From NCBI GenBank assembly GCA_013359265.1, contig JABWCD010000010.1, forward strand, positions 62,001-126,000: 64,000 nucleotides of DNA. Reading direction: 5' to 3'. The DNA is from Candidatus Hydrogenedentota bacterium. GTDB taxonomy: Bacteria; Hydrogenedentota; Hydrogenedentia; Hydrogenedentales; SLHB01. The notes under the pieces were generated by a model. That model was not told the origin of the DNA. It searched no databases and saw nothing but the letters and a program-made list of their open reading frames with translations. Made by a program: the position numbers and the translations under genes. Within the stretch, counting starts at the first letter, position 1. Every line of letters begins with the position of its first letter. Positions 38,923 through 48,076 of the stretch are shown piece by piece.

Positions 38923-41817
38923 ATGCGAGTCTGGGCCAGGTGCGCACTGGTCGTCTGGTGCGCGTGCGCCGCCGCGGACGAGAAGTCCGCAACGCCGTCG
39001 TTCACGGCGGATACCACGCTCGGGCAGGCCCCGCTCACGGTCACATTCGCCGACACGAGCACAACAAGCGGCGGTCCAATTACTGCGTGGTCGTGGGACT
39101 TTGGGGACGGCACTCCGGTGAGTTCGGCACAAAATCCGACGCATACGTATACAGCGCCGGGCAGCTTCACGGTGACGCTGACTGTAACGGAAGGTGGCAC
39201 ACCCTATGCCGTATCGACCCCGCGCTTCGTGAATGTCGCTAACACGTCGCAGCCGCCTCCCGGCATCGTCAGTCTGACGAGTGCAGTTGTCGTGCAGCGG
39301 TCGGGAACCTTGCCCAAATCCGAGGCGAAGGCGGCAGTCGTACTCGCTGAAGAGATTCAAGACCGGACCGGCTTGAACTGGCCTGTAACCACAGCGTTTC
39401 CAGCCTCGGGCACGGTCATCGCGATTACGTCGCAAACCGGTTTGGGCATCGGTGCGGAAGGGTACCACCTCTTCGCGCAATCGGACGGGGTTGGGCCCAC
39501 GATAGTCTGGGTCATCGGCGAAGATGCGCGCGGCGCGTTGTATGGCGTCGGCAAATTACTGCGCAGCATCGAGTGGGCTAACGGCGTCGCGCAACTGCCA
39601 CAAGCCCCAAACATCATAACCGCGCCCGCCTACCCATTGCGCGGACACCAACTCGGATATCGGAACACGGCGAACACGTACGACGGCTGGTCGGTCGCAC
39701 AGTACGAGCAGTACATCAGGGAGCTGGTAATATTCGGGGCGAACGCAATCGAGAACATCCCCTTCGATTCCCCGAGCCCACATTTTCCAATTACGGCGGC
39801 GCAGATGAATCAAGCCGTGAGCGCGATCTGCGACGATTATGGTATCCAGTACTGGGTTTGGACCCCCGCCAATTTCGATCTGAACAACGCAACGCTCCGC
39901 GCGCAGGCGCTCGCGGACCATGCCGCGCTGTATCAGGATTGCGCGAGGCTCGATGGAGTGTTCGTTCCCGGCGGCGATCCTGGCAGCAATTCCCCGCTAC
40001 TCGTCCTCGATTACGTACAGGACCTGCACGACACGCTGGCGACCTATCATCCCAACGGCGGTGTGTGGTTGTCGAACCAGGGTTTCGAGCACACGGCCAA
40101 CGATACGCTGTTCGACGAACTGCAATCACAGCAACCGGCCTGGTTGGTGGGGATGGTGTACGGGCCGTGGACGTGGATGACGCTCGATGAAATGCGCACG
40201 CGCACGCCCGGCCAATATCCCATCCGCCACTATCCCGACATCACACACAACGTACGCTGCCAGTATCCCGTGCCCGAATGGGACCAGGCGCTCGCGCACA
40301 CCCAAAACCGCGAAGCATCGAATCCGCGGCCGGAAGACCATGCGGCCATTCACAACCGGTTCGCGCCGCTGACAAACGGCTTTATCGCCTACTCCGACGG
40401 TGCGCACGACGACGTGAACAAACAGATATGGAGCATGCGCGGGTGGGACCCCGGCGCGAACATCGACGATATTTTGCACGACTACGGCCGGTTCTTTTTC
40501 GGCGCCGACGTGGCTTCGGATGTGGCGTCAGGCATTCGCAACCTCGAACGGAATTGGCGTGGGCCGCTCGTCTCGAACACGGGCGTCAACAGCACGTTTA
40601 ACCAATGGACAACGCTGGAAACGCAAAAGCCCGGGCTTGCGGGGAACTGGCGCTGGCAGTTCCTACTATTACGCGCATACTACGATCGATACATCCGGGC
40701 GCGCGTGATTAACGAAAACGGTCTGCAACAACAAGCGCGCGCCGTGTTGGAAACCGCGCCCTCAATCGGCGCGAATAACGCCATGAACAACGCGACTGCT
40801 ATCTTCAATATGGCGACGGCCAATCCGGTGCGCACCGATCTGCGGGACCGCATCGAGGACCTGTGCGTCGATCTTTTCGCGTCTATCCACTATCAGAGCA
40901 GTGTGAACGCGCCGTACGTCGCGAGCGGGCTGGAACGCAGTTGCGTGCTCGATCTTGTCGATTGGTCCGTGAACGATCGTCATTTCTACGAGTATTGGTT
41001 TACGAATGTAATTGCGCCCATGGCGACGCAAGGGGAGAAGTTGGATGCCATCGAGGCGCTCTTGAATTGGGAGGATCCCGGACCTGCGGGATACTACGAC
41101 GATCTTGGCAACTCGTCGAAACAGCCGCACCGCGTTCAGCAGGAACCGTACGACTTGGATCCCGGTTACGTTGAATCCACGCAAAACGAGTTCGTCTGGC
41201 ACAACGGCGTCACAACCAATCTGCGCCAAGGCGCGGGTTTGCGCTCATGGCAAGATCAGGCTCAAACGCTCTACGGCCAGCCGCTCGAACTGCGCTATAC
41301 AGGCCTCCAGGCCGACGCTGCGTACACTGTCCGGGCAACCTACCTTGGTCGTTTCAACGCCGTAATGACCGCAAGGGCCGATGGCGATGTATTGGGTACG
41401 TCCGGCGTACCAGGATCGGCTCCGTATCAGGTGCAATACACGATCCCCTCCTCAGCGGTCGTGGATGGGGAGTTGGTGCTATCCTTCGATCGGGTGAGTG
41501 GCCGCGGCTGTCAGGTCGCGGAAGTGTGGCTTACGACTCCTGATTCCGATTCCGATGGATTACCGGATTACTGGGAACTCCGTTACGGATTGGCGATAGA
41601 CGATGCAGCGGGTGTGAACGGCGCAATGGGCGACCCGGACGGCGATGGGCTGTCAAATCTGCTGGAATTCCAGGGCAACTCCGATCCGACCGATCCGAAT
41701 TCACCGCCGAATCTGCCGGTCGCGGGTGTTGTAGCGCTCGCAGCCTGCGTCACCATGATTGCCGTCGCGCATACGGTGCGCGGCCGGCGCCGCGGCAGCC
41801 TGCGACGGGCTGCCTGA
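38923..41817 (+). CDS. Large secreted PKD-domain, GH-like surface protein with C-terminal anchor
   Basis: 964 aa. I choose ATG 38923 because GAGG lies 9 bases upstream and it begins the signal peptide MRVWARCALVVWCACAAA. A PKD domain follows (residues ~20-95: APLTVTFADTST, WSWDFGDGTPV), then a hexosaminidase-like N-domain (KAAVVLAEEIQDRTGLNWPV) and a TIM-barrel-like core related to GH20/alpha-glucuronidase proteins. Near the end come thrombospondin-type-3 calcium repeats (DSDSDGLPDYWELRYGL, DPDGDGLSNLLEFQ), then a proline stretch, one membrane helix and RGRRRGS, a layout typical of anchored surface proteins. Substrate unknown. Confidence 0.72.
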   Translation: MRVWARCALVVWCACAAADEKSATPSFTADTTLGQAPLTVTFADTSTTSGGPITAWSWDFGDGTPVSSAQNPTHTYTAPGSFTVTLTVTEGGTPYAVSTPRFVNVANTSQPPPGIVSLTSAVVVQRSGTLPKSEAKAAVVLAEEIQDRTGLNWPVTTAFPASGTVIAITSQTGLGIGAEGYHLFAQSDGVGPTIVWVIGEDARGALYGVGKLLRSIEWANGVAQLPQAPNIITAPAYPLRGHQLGYRNTANTYDGWSVAQYEQYIRELVIFGANAIENIPFDSPSPHFPITAAQMNQAVSAICDDYGIQYWVWTPANFDLNNATLRAQALADHAALYQDCARLDGVFVPGGDPGSNSPLLVLDYVQDLHDTLATYHPNGGVWLSNQGFEHTANDTLFDELQSQQPAWLVGMVYGPWTWMTLDEMRTRTPGQYPIRHYPDITHNVRCQYPVPEWDQALAHTQNREASNPRPEDHAAIHNRFAPLTNGFIAYSDGAHDDVNKQIWSMRGWDPGANIDDILHDYGRFFFGADVASDVASGIRNLERNWRGPLVSNTGVNSTFNQWTTLETQKPGLAGNWRWQFLLLRAYYDRYIRARVINENGLQQQARAVLETAPSIGANNAMNNATAIFNMATANPVRTDLRDRIEDLCVDLFASIHYQSSVNAPYVASGLERSCVLDLVDWSVNDRHFYEYWFTNVIAPMATQGEKLDAIEALLNWEDPGPAGYYDDLGNSSKQPHRVQQEPYDLDPGYVESTQNEFVWHNGVTTNLRQGAGLRSWQDQAQTLYGQPLELRYTGLQADAAYTVRATYLGRFNAVMTARADGDVLGTSGVPGSAPYQVQYTIPSSAVVDGELVLSFDRVSGRGCQVAEVWLTTPDSDSDGLPDYWELRYGLAIDDAAGVNGAMGDPDGDGLSNLLEFQGNSDPTDPNSPPNLPVAGVVALAACVTMIAVAHTVRGRRRGSLRRAA

Positions 41818-41832
41818 TTCTCGCGTTGTCGT

Positions 41833-42642
41833 CTATTGTCCGAGCAAGCCCACCGCGACTTGACTGTTCAGGCTCGACTTCTTGATCGCGTTGACGCCCG
41901 CGCCAAGCAGAATCTGGTTGCGCGTCTGCTCGATGACCAGCTTCGCCACGTCCGCATCGCGAATACGCGACTCAGACTCGATAATGTTGTTGCTCGTGGT
42001 TTCCCGCACGTTGATAGCGCTCTCGAATCCGCTTTGCTGCGCACCGATACTGGCCCGGCTTTCGCTGATCCGTTCGAGCGCATCATCCAAATTGGATATC
42101 GCGCTTTGCGCTCCGGCCTGCGTGCTGAGGTCGATGCCGCTTATGCCAAGAGACGATGCGGTGGACTCGCTCAACGCGAGTTCATCGCCACCCTCCGTCC
42201 CCAACGAAACCGAAGACTGGCTCCCATCCAGGAGTTTCGTTCCGTTGTACTCGGCGCCGTTTCCGGTTTCGTCGATCTGCTGGATGAGCTGCTGCGCCTC
42301 GTCATTGATCGCAGCGCGCTGCTCGTCCGTGAGCGTGCCGTTCGACGCCTGGACCGCGAGTTCGCGCAGTCGCTGGACAGCGTCGCCCTGCGTTTCCAGC
42401 GCGCCATCGGCTGTCTGCGACGCGCTGATGCCCGACTGGAGGTTCTCGACTTCCTGCGTGTACTGACGTACATCCGAACGCAATGCCTCCGCAATGGCCA
42501 GGCCGGCCGCGTCGTCCGCCGCGCGGTTGATCCGCTGACCGGACGCGAGCCGCTGGTAGTTCTGCAGCAGCGCTTTGGTGGTGGTCTGAACGTGCCGCTG
42601 CGCCGTCAACGCGGCCGTACTTTCGCCGATTCTCAGCCCCAT
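41833..42642 (-). CDS. fliC: Flagellin
   Basis: Filament subunit of 269 aa, exported through the flagellar channel. The conserved D0/D1 N-terminal half (LRIGESTAALTAQRHVQ, NYQRLASGQRINRAADDAAGLAIAEALR) and the C-terminal half (RDADVAKLVIEQTRNQILLGAGVNA) are both present. The central variable domain is almost absent, so this is a minimal flagellin. GGAGGAG lies upstream of the ATG. No chaperone, hook or motor genes are in the window; it may be regulated by a dispersed flagellar system, and no sigma-28 motif is evident upstream. Confidence 0.93.
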   Translation of the reverse strand: MGLRIGESTAALTAQRHVQTTTKALLQNYQRLASGQRINRAADDAAGLAIAEALRSDVRQYTQEVENLQSGISASQTADGALETQGDAVQRLRELAVQASNGTLTDEQRAAINDEAQQLIQQIDETGNGAEYNGTKLLDGSQSSVSLGTEGGDELALSESTASSLGISGIDLSTQAGAQSAISNLDDALERISESRASIGAQQSGFESAINVRETTSNNIIESESRIRDADVAKLVIEQTRNQILLGAGVNAIKKSSLNSQVAVGLLGQ

Positions 42643-42875
42643 CTGGCCTCTCCTCCCAAGTCAAGAGATGACCTCATAACCATGCGAAGCATATCATAAG
42701 TCCGCAAATCACGCAACAATATTTTATTGTTTTGCACGAATTAGTTGAAATTAGCCCGGAAAAACGGTTCAGGCCCACCGCATGCTGGTGCACAACTCAA
42801 ACCCAAGCTGCCAAGAAAAGTACGGAGAACGGTATAATTTCAATGGAGCCATTGCGTAATCCGGAGGTGAGTACA

Positions 42876-43109
42876 ATGAGGTTCTTCGAGCCACGTGTTT
42901 GGACCGTGTGGGATATCGGCTGCCTGAAGTGGAGTTCGATCCTGTTCGGTGCGGTCCTTGGCGCGTATTTCTCCAGCTTTGTCATGGCATACGTATGGGT
43001 GTTTGTGCTCGGCTTTGCCGTGTTTGCTGTTCGGCCGATATTGATGTACTTCGGACCCGATCGGCCCAAGGGCGGCCAGCCGGGCAAGACTGCAGGTGCG
43101 CCATCGTAG
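42876..43109 (+). CDS. Small two-span membrane protein
   Basis: 77 aa, starting MRFFEPRVWTVWDIGCLKW, with GGAGGTG 7 bases before the ATG. Two hydrophobic segments (SILFGAVLGAYFSSFV and AYVWVFVLGFAVFAVRPIL) are separated by a short turn, and a glycine-rich tail follows. Not recognised. Its last codons overlap the apparent 5' end of the DUF72 frame. Confidence 0.6.
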   Translation: MRFFEPRVWTVWDIGCLKWSSILFGAVLGAYFSSFVMAYVWVFVLGFAVFAVRPILMYFGPDRPKGGQPGKTAGAPS

Positions 43110-43930
43110 AAGAAGGTTCGCACGCACCTTCCATACGCCTTGGAACGTGCAGTTGGAGCACGTCCGACTGGGTCGGTAAGGTCTATTCTGCCGGCGCGAA
43201 GCAGGCGGACTACATCGCCGAGTACGCGCAACGTTATGACACCGTCGAGATCGATTCGACGTTTTACGGTACGCCCCGCCAGTCTACGATCGATGGATGG
43301 CGCGAGCGCACGCCGGAAACCTTCACGTTCGCCGCGAAGGCCCCGCAGATCATTACGCACGAAAAATTCCTCGTCGCGTGCGAACGCGAATTCAACGATT
43401 TCCTCAAGGCAATGGACACACTCGGACCAAGACTCGGCCCAATTGTATTTCAGTTCCCGTACTACTCGAAGAAATACAATGTCAACGAATCGGACTTCCT
43501 TGAGCGGCTGGCGCCGTTCGTCGAGTCGCTGCCGAAGGACGGGCACCTATTCGTGGTTGAAGTGCGCAATAAGTTGTGGATTCGCAAGCCGCTTCTCGAA
43601 CTGTTGGGATCTCACGGAATCACGCTCGCCCTAATCGATCATCCGTGGATGTACCGGTCGGAGCAACTCATGAAAGTCGGCGGCATACTTACCGGGCCGT
43701 TCGCGTACGTCCGGCTGCTGGGCGATCGGTATGGCATTGAGAAGATCACGAAGACCTGGGGAGAGCACGTAATCGATCGCAAGCCCGACCTCGAACGGTG
43801 GGCAACCGTGATGAAATCGATCCTGGGGCAACGGTTGAACGTGTTCGGCTACGTCAACAGCCATTATTCGGGCTACGCCCCGGGCGATGTCGACACCCTG
43901 TACCAACTGCTGGGTGCCGCGCGCGCGTAG
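43103..43930 (+). CDS. DUF72 family protein, start codon uncertain
   Basis: About 275 aa of a TIM-barrel DUF72 protein of unknown function. IRLGTCSWSTSDWVGKVYS is the usual N-terminus, then YDTVEIDSTFYGTPRQSTI, and FAYVRLLGDRYGI near the end. No ATG, GTG or TTG occurs in frame close to that N-terminus: the nearest, ATG at 42995, would add ~50 non-homologous residues inside the preceding gene. I show an ATC at 43103 as a notional start. Either a rare initiation codon, an indel or translation from the upstream gene is involved. Confidence 0.72.
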   Translation: MVEEGSHAPSIRLGTCSWSTSDWVGKVYSAGAKQADYIAEYAQRYDTVEIDSTFYGTPRQSTIDGWRERTPETFTFAAKAPQIITHEKFLVACEREFNDFLKAMDTLGPRLGPIVFQFPYYSKKYNVNESDFLERLAPFVESLPKDGHLFVVEVRNKLWIRKPLLELLGSHGITLALIDHPWMYRSEQLMKVGGILTGPFAYVRLLGDRYGIEKITKTWGEHVIDRKPDLERWATVMKSILGQRLNVFGYVNSHYSGYAPGDVDTLYQLLGAARA

Positions 43931-43937
43931 TCATATA

Positions 43938-46154
43938 TCATCTCGTATTATCTCGTTTTGTCTCGTCAAACCGGCCGTCCTCAACCGGCTGCTCCGTCGA
44001 TTGTTTGTCTTGCGGCGTGTCGTAATGCGTGGCAACGGCCAGCCGCCATATAAACGCCGCGGCCATGTAGGGTTTGCGCGTCGGCAATTCAAGCCCGTGC
44101 CCGCCACCTTCGCCTCGCGAACCCGTACGGAATGTGGGTTGCACACTTGCGAGATCGACTGAAAGCACGTTAGTTCCCTCGATGGTGATGTCGCCCGGCA
44201 CGAACAGACTCAATTCTGATTTGGCCTCGGTCTCGAGCGTCGCCTTTCCAAGGTTCTTTCCGTTCAATGAGAACGCTACGTCTTGTGGTTCGTTCATTTG
44301 CGTTGGCAACGACAGCGCGAGTTTCAGGTCGTAGGCATGTCCTTTGTGCATGTAGAGGAGCAACTCGTTGTGCTGCGATTGCGCCACGAACGCGCCCTTG
44401 TGGCGGTAGGCATACGCATAGTCCGTCTGCCATCCGGCGCCGAGGAACGGACGCAACGCCGGACCCTGCACGTCGATATCCGGCGAGAACGGAACGCCGC
44501 CCATCACGTCGTATTGCGATGGCGACACGTCGTACTTCGCCGCAAACAACAAACTGGCAGGATACGAAAACGGATTGCCAAACATGTCGTGGAAGATCGT
44601 CGCCGAGGCGCTCCACACCTGCTGAAAGGAAACCGGACGGCCGAACGGCGTCCAGCCGGACCGCGACTGAACGATGAGCAGGAAGTTATATAGGAAGGCG
44701 ATCAACACGGCCGCCGTGACGGGGACCAGGTAATGCTTGCGGCAGAAGCGCACGCACCACACGCCGAACGCAGCTATGCCCGGCGCCATGAACGGGAGCA
44801 CGCCCACGAACCGCCGCATGCCGAAGGAGCCGCCGGCGTGCCACGCGTCGATCGCGGCATTCGAGTAGACGTAAGCCGCGAGTACGAGCGCGGAACAGAC
44901 GGCTACGTGGCGCGTGCGTTTCCAGAATGCGATGAGTCCGACGAAACCCGCGAGCAGCACTGGATGCCACGCGAAGAGCCCGTGGTGCGCGGAGAACAGT
45001 ACTTCGAGGATGGCGGGACGCGTCCACGCCATCGGACTTCCGGGCGGAGTGTTGATGCCTCGCGTGGCCCAGTCGTAGCGGACATACCAGACCGCAAGTT
45101 GCAGCATGTAAACGACAAAGCCAATCGCAGTCATCGAAGCGAAGCCTCGAACCGATCGAAGCAGCGCAGAACGGTCCTTCGCGTCGCGCACCAGATCGGC
45201 GATTGGCAGGATTACGAGCACGGCGTGAGTGGGGCGCACCAGCATCGCAAGGCCGATGGCCGCGCCAAGCGCGAGCCAATTGGTCATCCCCTTTTCTTCC
45301 TGGCCGCGCACCCAAATCCAGAACACGAGCGACGCCGCAAAGAATGATGCGGCGTGCGACATCCACGGTTGATCAGTCTGGTACCAGATGATCGGCGACG
45401 CAACCCACAACAGGACTGTCGCGAGGAACGATGCTAGCTCCGAGAACCATCGTTTCAACGAGGCATGGACCATAATCATGCCAAGCCACACGCACACGCT
45501 GCTGCCGAACGCGCATGCGAACGCATACGGCGTCGAGATGCCGTCCGCCGGCACGTTTTCGCCCAACGCGCGCAGCACCAGTAGCACAACGTGCGCGGCG
45601 AGGTAGAATGGCATCCAGACGATCGGGGTGCCGATGGGGGCAACGTTATACTCGGGTCGTTCCTGGTGCGCCTCGCTCATCAACTGCCAGGCGCCGGGAA
45701 TTCGTTTCAGTTCGTTCTCGAAGTTTACGTCGTGATCGAAGACCCACGAATGCAGGTACGCGTAGTACTGCGGCTCGTCGTGTCCGGCAACGATGCCCCA
45801 ATGCATGAGTCCGCGCGCGCTGGAAACGAACGTGTTCACGCAGACAAGAAATATGCACAGAAACCCGAACCGCGCCCAGCGCGTCGCGGGGGAGACGGTG
45901 TCCTTTCTCGCGCTGAATCCCGACGAGCGCAGCCAGGTATATTGGATTGCGAAGAATGCAACAGCGACGCTGTAAATCCAGACGCCGTTGATACCCACGA
46001 TGCCGCCGAGTGCATTCGGTTTTGTGGCGGAAACGAGGATCGACACGAAGAGAAGGAGCCCGGAGCCAATTATGCCGATGCGCTGTAACACGGTGATCAA
46101 TCCCGCGTTGGGCAGGGGTTGAGCGTTTTCTCTCGGCTCGGATTCAATGGACAT
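43938..46154 (-). CDS. Large GT-C-like membrane protein
   Basis: 738 aa with about a dozen hydrophobic segments in the first 500 residues and a ~200-residue beta-rich soluble C-terminus. An acidic motif in an early loop (GHDEPQYYAYLHSWVFDHDVNFENE is the region, with DE as the likely catalytic pair) and the layout resemble dolichyl-phosphate-mannose or arabinosyltransferase-type GT-C enzymes that glycosylate from lipid-linked sugars. The family is not certain. ATG 46154 begins MSIESEPRENAQPLPNAG. Confidence 0.55.
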   Translation of the reverse strand: MSIESEPRENAQPLPNAGLITVLQRIGIIGSGLLLFVSILVSATKPNALGGIVGINGVWIYSVAVAFFAIQYTWLRSSGFSARKDTVSPATRWARFGFLCIFLVCVNTFVSSARGLMHWGIVAGHDEPQYYAYLHSWVFDHDVNFENELKRIPGAWQLMSEAHQERPEYNVAPIGTPIVWMPFYLAAHVVLLVLRALGENVPADGISTPYAFACAFGSSVCVWLGMIMVHASLKRWFSELASFLATVLLWVASPIIWYQTDQPWMSHAASFFAASLVFWIWVRGQEEKGMTNWLALGAAIGLAMLVRPTHAVLVILPIADLVRDAKDRSALLRSVRGFASMTAIGFVVYMLQLAVWYVRYDWATRGINTPPGSPMAWTRPAILEVLFSAHHGLFAWHPVLLAGFVGLIAFWKRTRHVAVCSALVLAAYVYSNAAIDAWHAGGSFGMRRFVGVLPFMAPGIAAFGVWCVRFCRKHYLVPVTAAVLIAFLYNFLLIVQSRSGWTPFGRPVSFQQVWSASATIFHDMFGNPFSYPASLLFAAKYDVSPSQYDVMGGVPFSPDIDVQGPALRPFLGAGWQTDYAYAYRHKGAFVAQSQHNELLLYMHKGHAYDLKLALSLPTQMNEPQDVAFSLNGKNLGKATLETEAKSELSLFVPGDITIEGTNVLSVDLASVQPTFRTGSRGEGGGHGLELPTRKPYMAAAFIWRLAVATHYDTPQDKQSTEQPVEDGRFDETKRDNTR

Positions 46155-46213
46155 GCGCGCAATCCTATCGGCGCGATGCGATCCGCGCAACTAGCGCCCG
46201 CGAATCGAAGCGA

Positions 46214-46459
46214 TTACGTGGGCAAGCGCTTGTGCGTTCCGTCACAGAACGGCGACTTGCCCGTGTGTTTGCACTGGCACATCGCGTAGCTGCGCTTTTC
46301 GGTGATGGTCACTTCCACCGGCGAGAACTCGGACCCTTTGTGCGACCCGTCGCACCACGGCTGGTTCTTCGATCTTCCGCAGCGGCACCACCAATACGAT
46401 CCGGGCTCGAGTTCCAGGACGGCGGGTTTACGTTCGGCAATGGTTGGTTCCGGCATCAT
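46214..46459 (-). CDS. Double CDGSH iron-sulfur protein
   Basis: 81 aa with two CDGSH-type [2Fe-2S] motifs: CRCGRSKNQPWCDGSHKG near residue 25 and CQCKHTGKSPFCDGTHKR near residue 60, each with the C-x-C-x8-C-x3-H pattern (approximate) typical of the family. Likely an electron-transfer or iron-sulfur regulatory protein, in the cytoplasm. GAGGGAGGG lies before the ATG at 46459. Confidence 0.9.
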   Translation of the reverse strand: MMPEPTIAERKPAVLELEPGSYWWCRCGRSKNQPWCDGSHKGSEFSPVEVTITEKRSYAMCQCKHTGKSPFCDGTHKRLPT

Positions 46460-46532
46460 TACGCCCTCCCTCGACTTCGTGGTGCCAGAAGTGTAGCGCA
46501 TGACGATACTCGCCGCCATAATCCGAACAGCA

Positions 46533-47312
46533 CTATTTCAGGCGTTCGGAGAAGAACGCGAGCACGCGATCCAACGCCGCGCGCGTGGGCTGGCCTTCTT
46601 TGTCGATGAGGTCCTTGGTCAACACGCTATGCGCAGTACGTGGATGCCCGTGCGGATTACCCGGCGACGAATCGATCTCTATTCCCTCAAAGCCGTCGCC
46701 GAGTTCGTCGCGCAGGCGTTGGAACCGTTCGGGCGGGCACAGTGGATCGTGCGTGAAACGGAGGCCGAGGACCCCGGCGCCTTCCTTCGCACGGCGTTTC
46801 ACCACGCACAGGTCGTCGTCGGAGAGGTGCAGCGCCGCGTGGCGGTCCTTGCCCAAGGGGAAGGGCAGCGACGGTTGGCTCAACACCGGCGCCATCACGG
46901 CGTCGTCCACCATCAGTGCCAGCGCGAAGTTTCCCGTAAGACACATGCCCAAGGCCCCAACGCCCCTGCCGCCGATTTCCTCGTGGACGTGCCGACAAAG
47001 AGCACGCAGCCATTCGCAAATCGGACTCGACCCGCGCGACGCCAACACCGAAAACTCGCGGCTGATGCAGGCCCGCGCCATTTGCGCAACGGCGTATGCG
47101 TTGGAGAACGCCTTGCCCGGCGTGCCGAACAAGTGCGGCATGAACACCGTGAACCCCGCGTCCGCGACGCGTTCGGCGAAGCGTTGCACTTCCGGCGTGA
47201 TGCCGGGAATTTCGTGCATGATCACGACACCCGGGCCGAATCCCTTTTGGAAGACAACGCGGTCGGTGCCATTGTGCGTGAAAGGGAATTCGGTGAAGCC
47301 GGGCAGTGACAT
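46533..47312 (-). CDS. Dienelactone hydrolase family protein
   Basis: 259-aa alpha/beta hydrolase. FGPGVVIMHEIPGITPEVQRFAERVA and FTVFMPHLFGTPG are the usual beta strand and oxyanion region. The nucleophile lies in GALGMCLTGNFAL, where the strand-turn motif has cysteine, as in true dienelactone hydrolases. An acid and histidine would be in FTHDPLCPPERF and NPHGHPRTAHSV. The substrate could be dienelactone or another lactone or ester. GAGGAAG lies before ATG 47312. Divergent from the PIN module. Confidence 0.82.
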   Translation of the reverse strand: MSLPGFTEFPFTHNGTDRVVFQKGFGPGVVIMHEIPGITPEVQRFAERVADAGFTVFMPHLFGTPGKAFSNAYAVAQMARACISREFSVLASRGSSPICEWLRALCRHVHEEIGGRGVGALGMCLTGNFALALMVDDAVMAPVLSQPSLPFPLGKDRHAALHLSDDDLCVVKRRAKEGAGVLGLRFTHDPLCPPERFQRLRDELGDGFEGIEIDSSPGNPHGHPRTAHSVLTKDLIDKEGQPTRAALDRVLAFFSERLK

Positions 47313-47357
47313 GGACTTCCTCACCCATGGTATACTGAACGTGAAAGGAATGAAACT

Positions 47358-47606
47358 ATGACATTTCGCGGCAAAGTGCAAGGTGGGGTCATCATTCTGG
47401 AGGATGGAGAATCCCTACCTGAAGGAATTACGGTAGAGGTCTACGCGTTCCCATCCGAGGCAACGTCTCTACGGGAAGGCCCCGCCAAGGAGGGGGGACG
47501 AACATTGAGCGAAAGGTACGCCGCCTTTATTGGGATAGCCCCCGATCTCCCTCCGGACATGTCCTTAAATCACGACCATTACTTGTACGGTTGCCCCAAA
47601 AAGTGA
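47358..47606 (+). CDS. Antitoxin of a PIN-type toxin-antitoxin module
   Basis: 82 aa. MTFRGKVQGGVIILEDGESL with LPEGITVEVYAF is the pattern of a small antitoxin family usually found next to PIN-domain toxin genes. GGAAT lies upstream; a TATACT box (47331-47336) sits 22 bp before the ATG. The gene overlaps the toxin frame, so they are translationally coupled. Confidence 0.75.
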   Translation: MTFRGKVQGGVIILEDGESLPEGITVEVYAFPSEATSLREGPAKEGGRTLSERYAAFIGIAPDLPPDMSLNHDHYLYGCPKK

Positions 47607-48010
47607 ACTGCGTTTTCGCGGACACCTCGTACTACTTCGCGCTAGCCAATCCGAGGGATAGCGCACACGGCGTTGCTAAAGCGTTTAGCGACGAATACGA
47701 GGGAAAGATTTACACCACCGAGTATGTTCTCGTCGAGCTAGGGAACGGAATGTCTAGACAGGCGTCAAGGTCGGCATTTGTTGCGCTTTACGACTCGTTG
47801 ATCCTGGACGAGCAGACAACAATTATCGCTGGAAATAGTGATTTAGTGGAGCGAGCTGTAAGGCTATACGGCGCTAGGCTCGACAAAGAATGGTCACTGG
47901 TCGACTGCACGTCGTTCGTTGCTATGCAGCATCACGGTATCCAGGAATCGCTAACAACGGATCGTCACTTCAAGCAAGCCGGATTCAGCGCCCTGCTTTC
48001 GCGTACCTAA
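47591..48010 (+). CDS. PIN-domain toxin
   Basis: Up to 139 aa. PIN motifs: VFADTSYYFALANP (first Asp), VLVELGNGMSR (Glu), WSLVDCTSFVAM (Asp) and TTDRHF (last acidic residue). Either TTG 47591 or GTG 47603 may start it; the latter overlaps the antitoxin stop and fits the usual coupling. A ribonuclease toxin by family. Its A+T content is a little higher than its neighbours, which may reflect recent transfer. Confidence 0.82.
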   Translation: MPQKVNCVFADTSYYFALANPRDSAHGVAKAFSDEYEGKIYTTEYVLVELGNGMSRQASRSAFVALYDSLILDEQTTIIAGNSDLVERAVRLYGARLDKEWSLVDCTSFVAMQHHGIQESLTTDRHFKQAGFSALLSRT

Positions 48011-48076
48011 CCTGCAATCGATTCGCGAATGCAGCTTCGATGAAGGCGGTGCCGTCTCGGTAAATCGATGCCGTTT

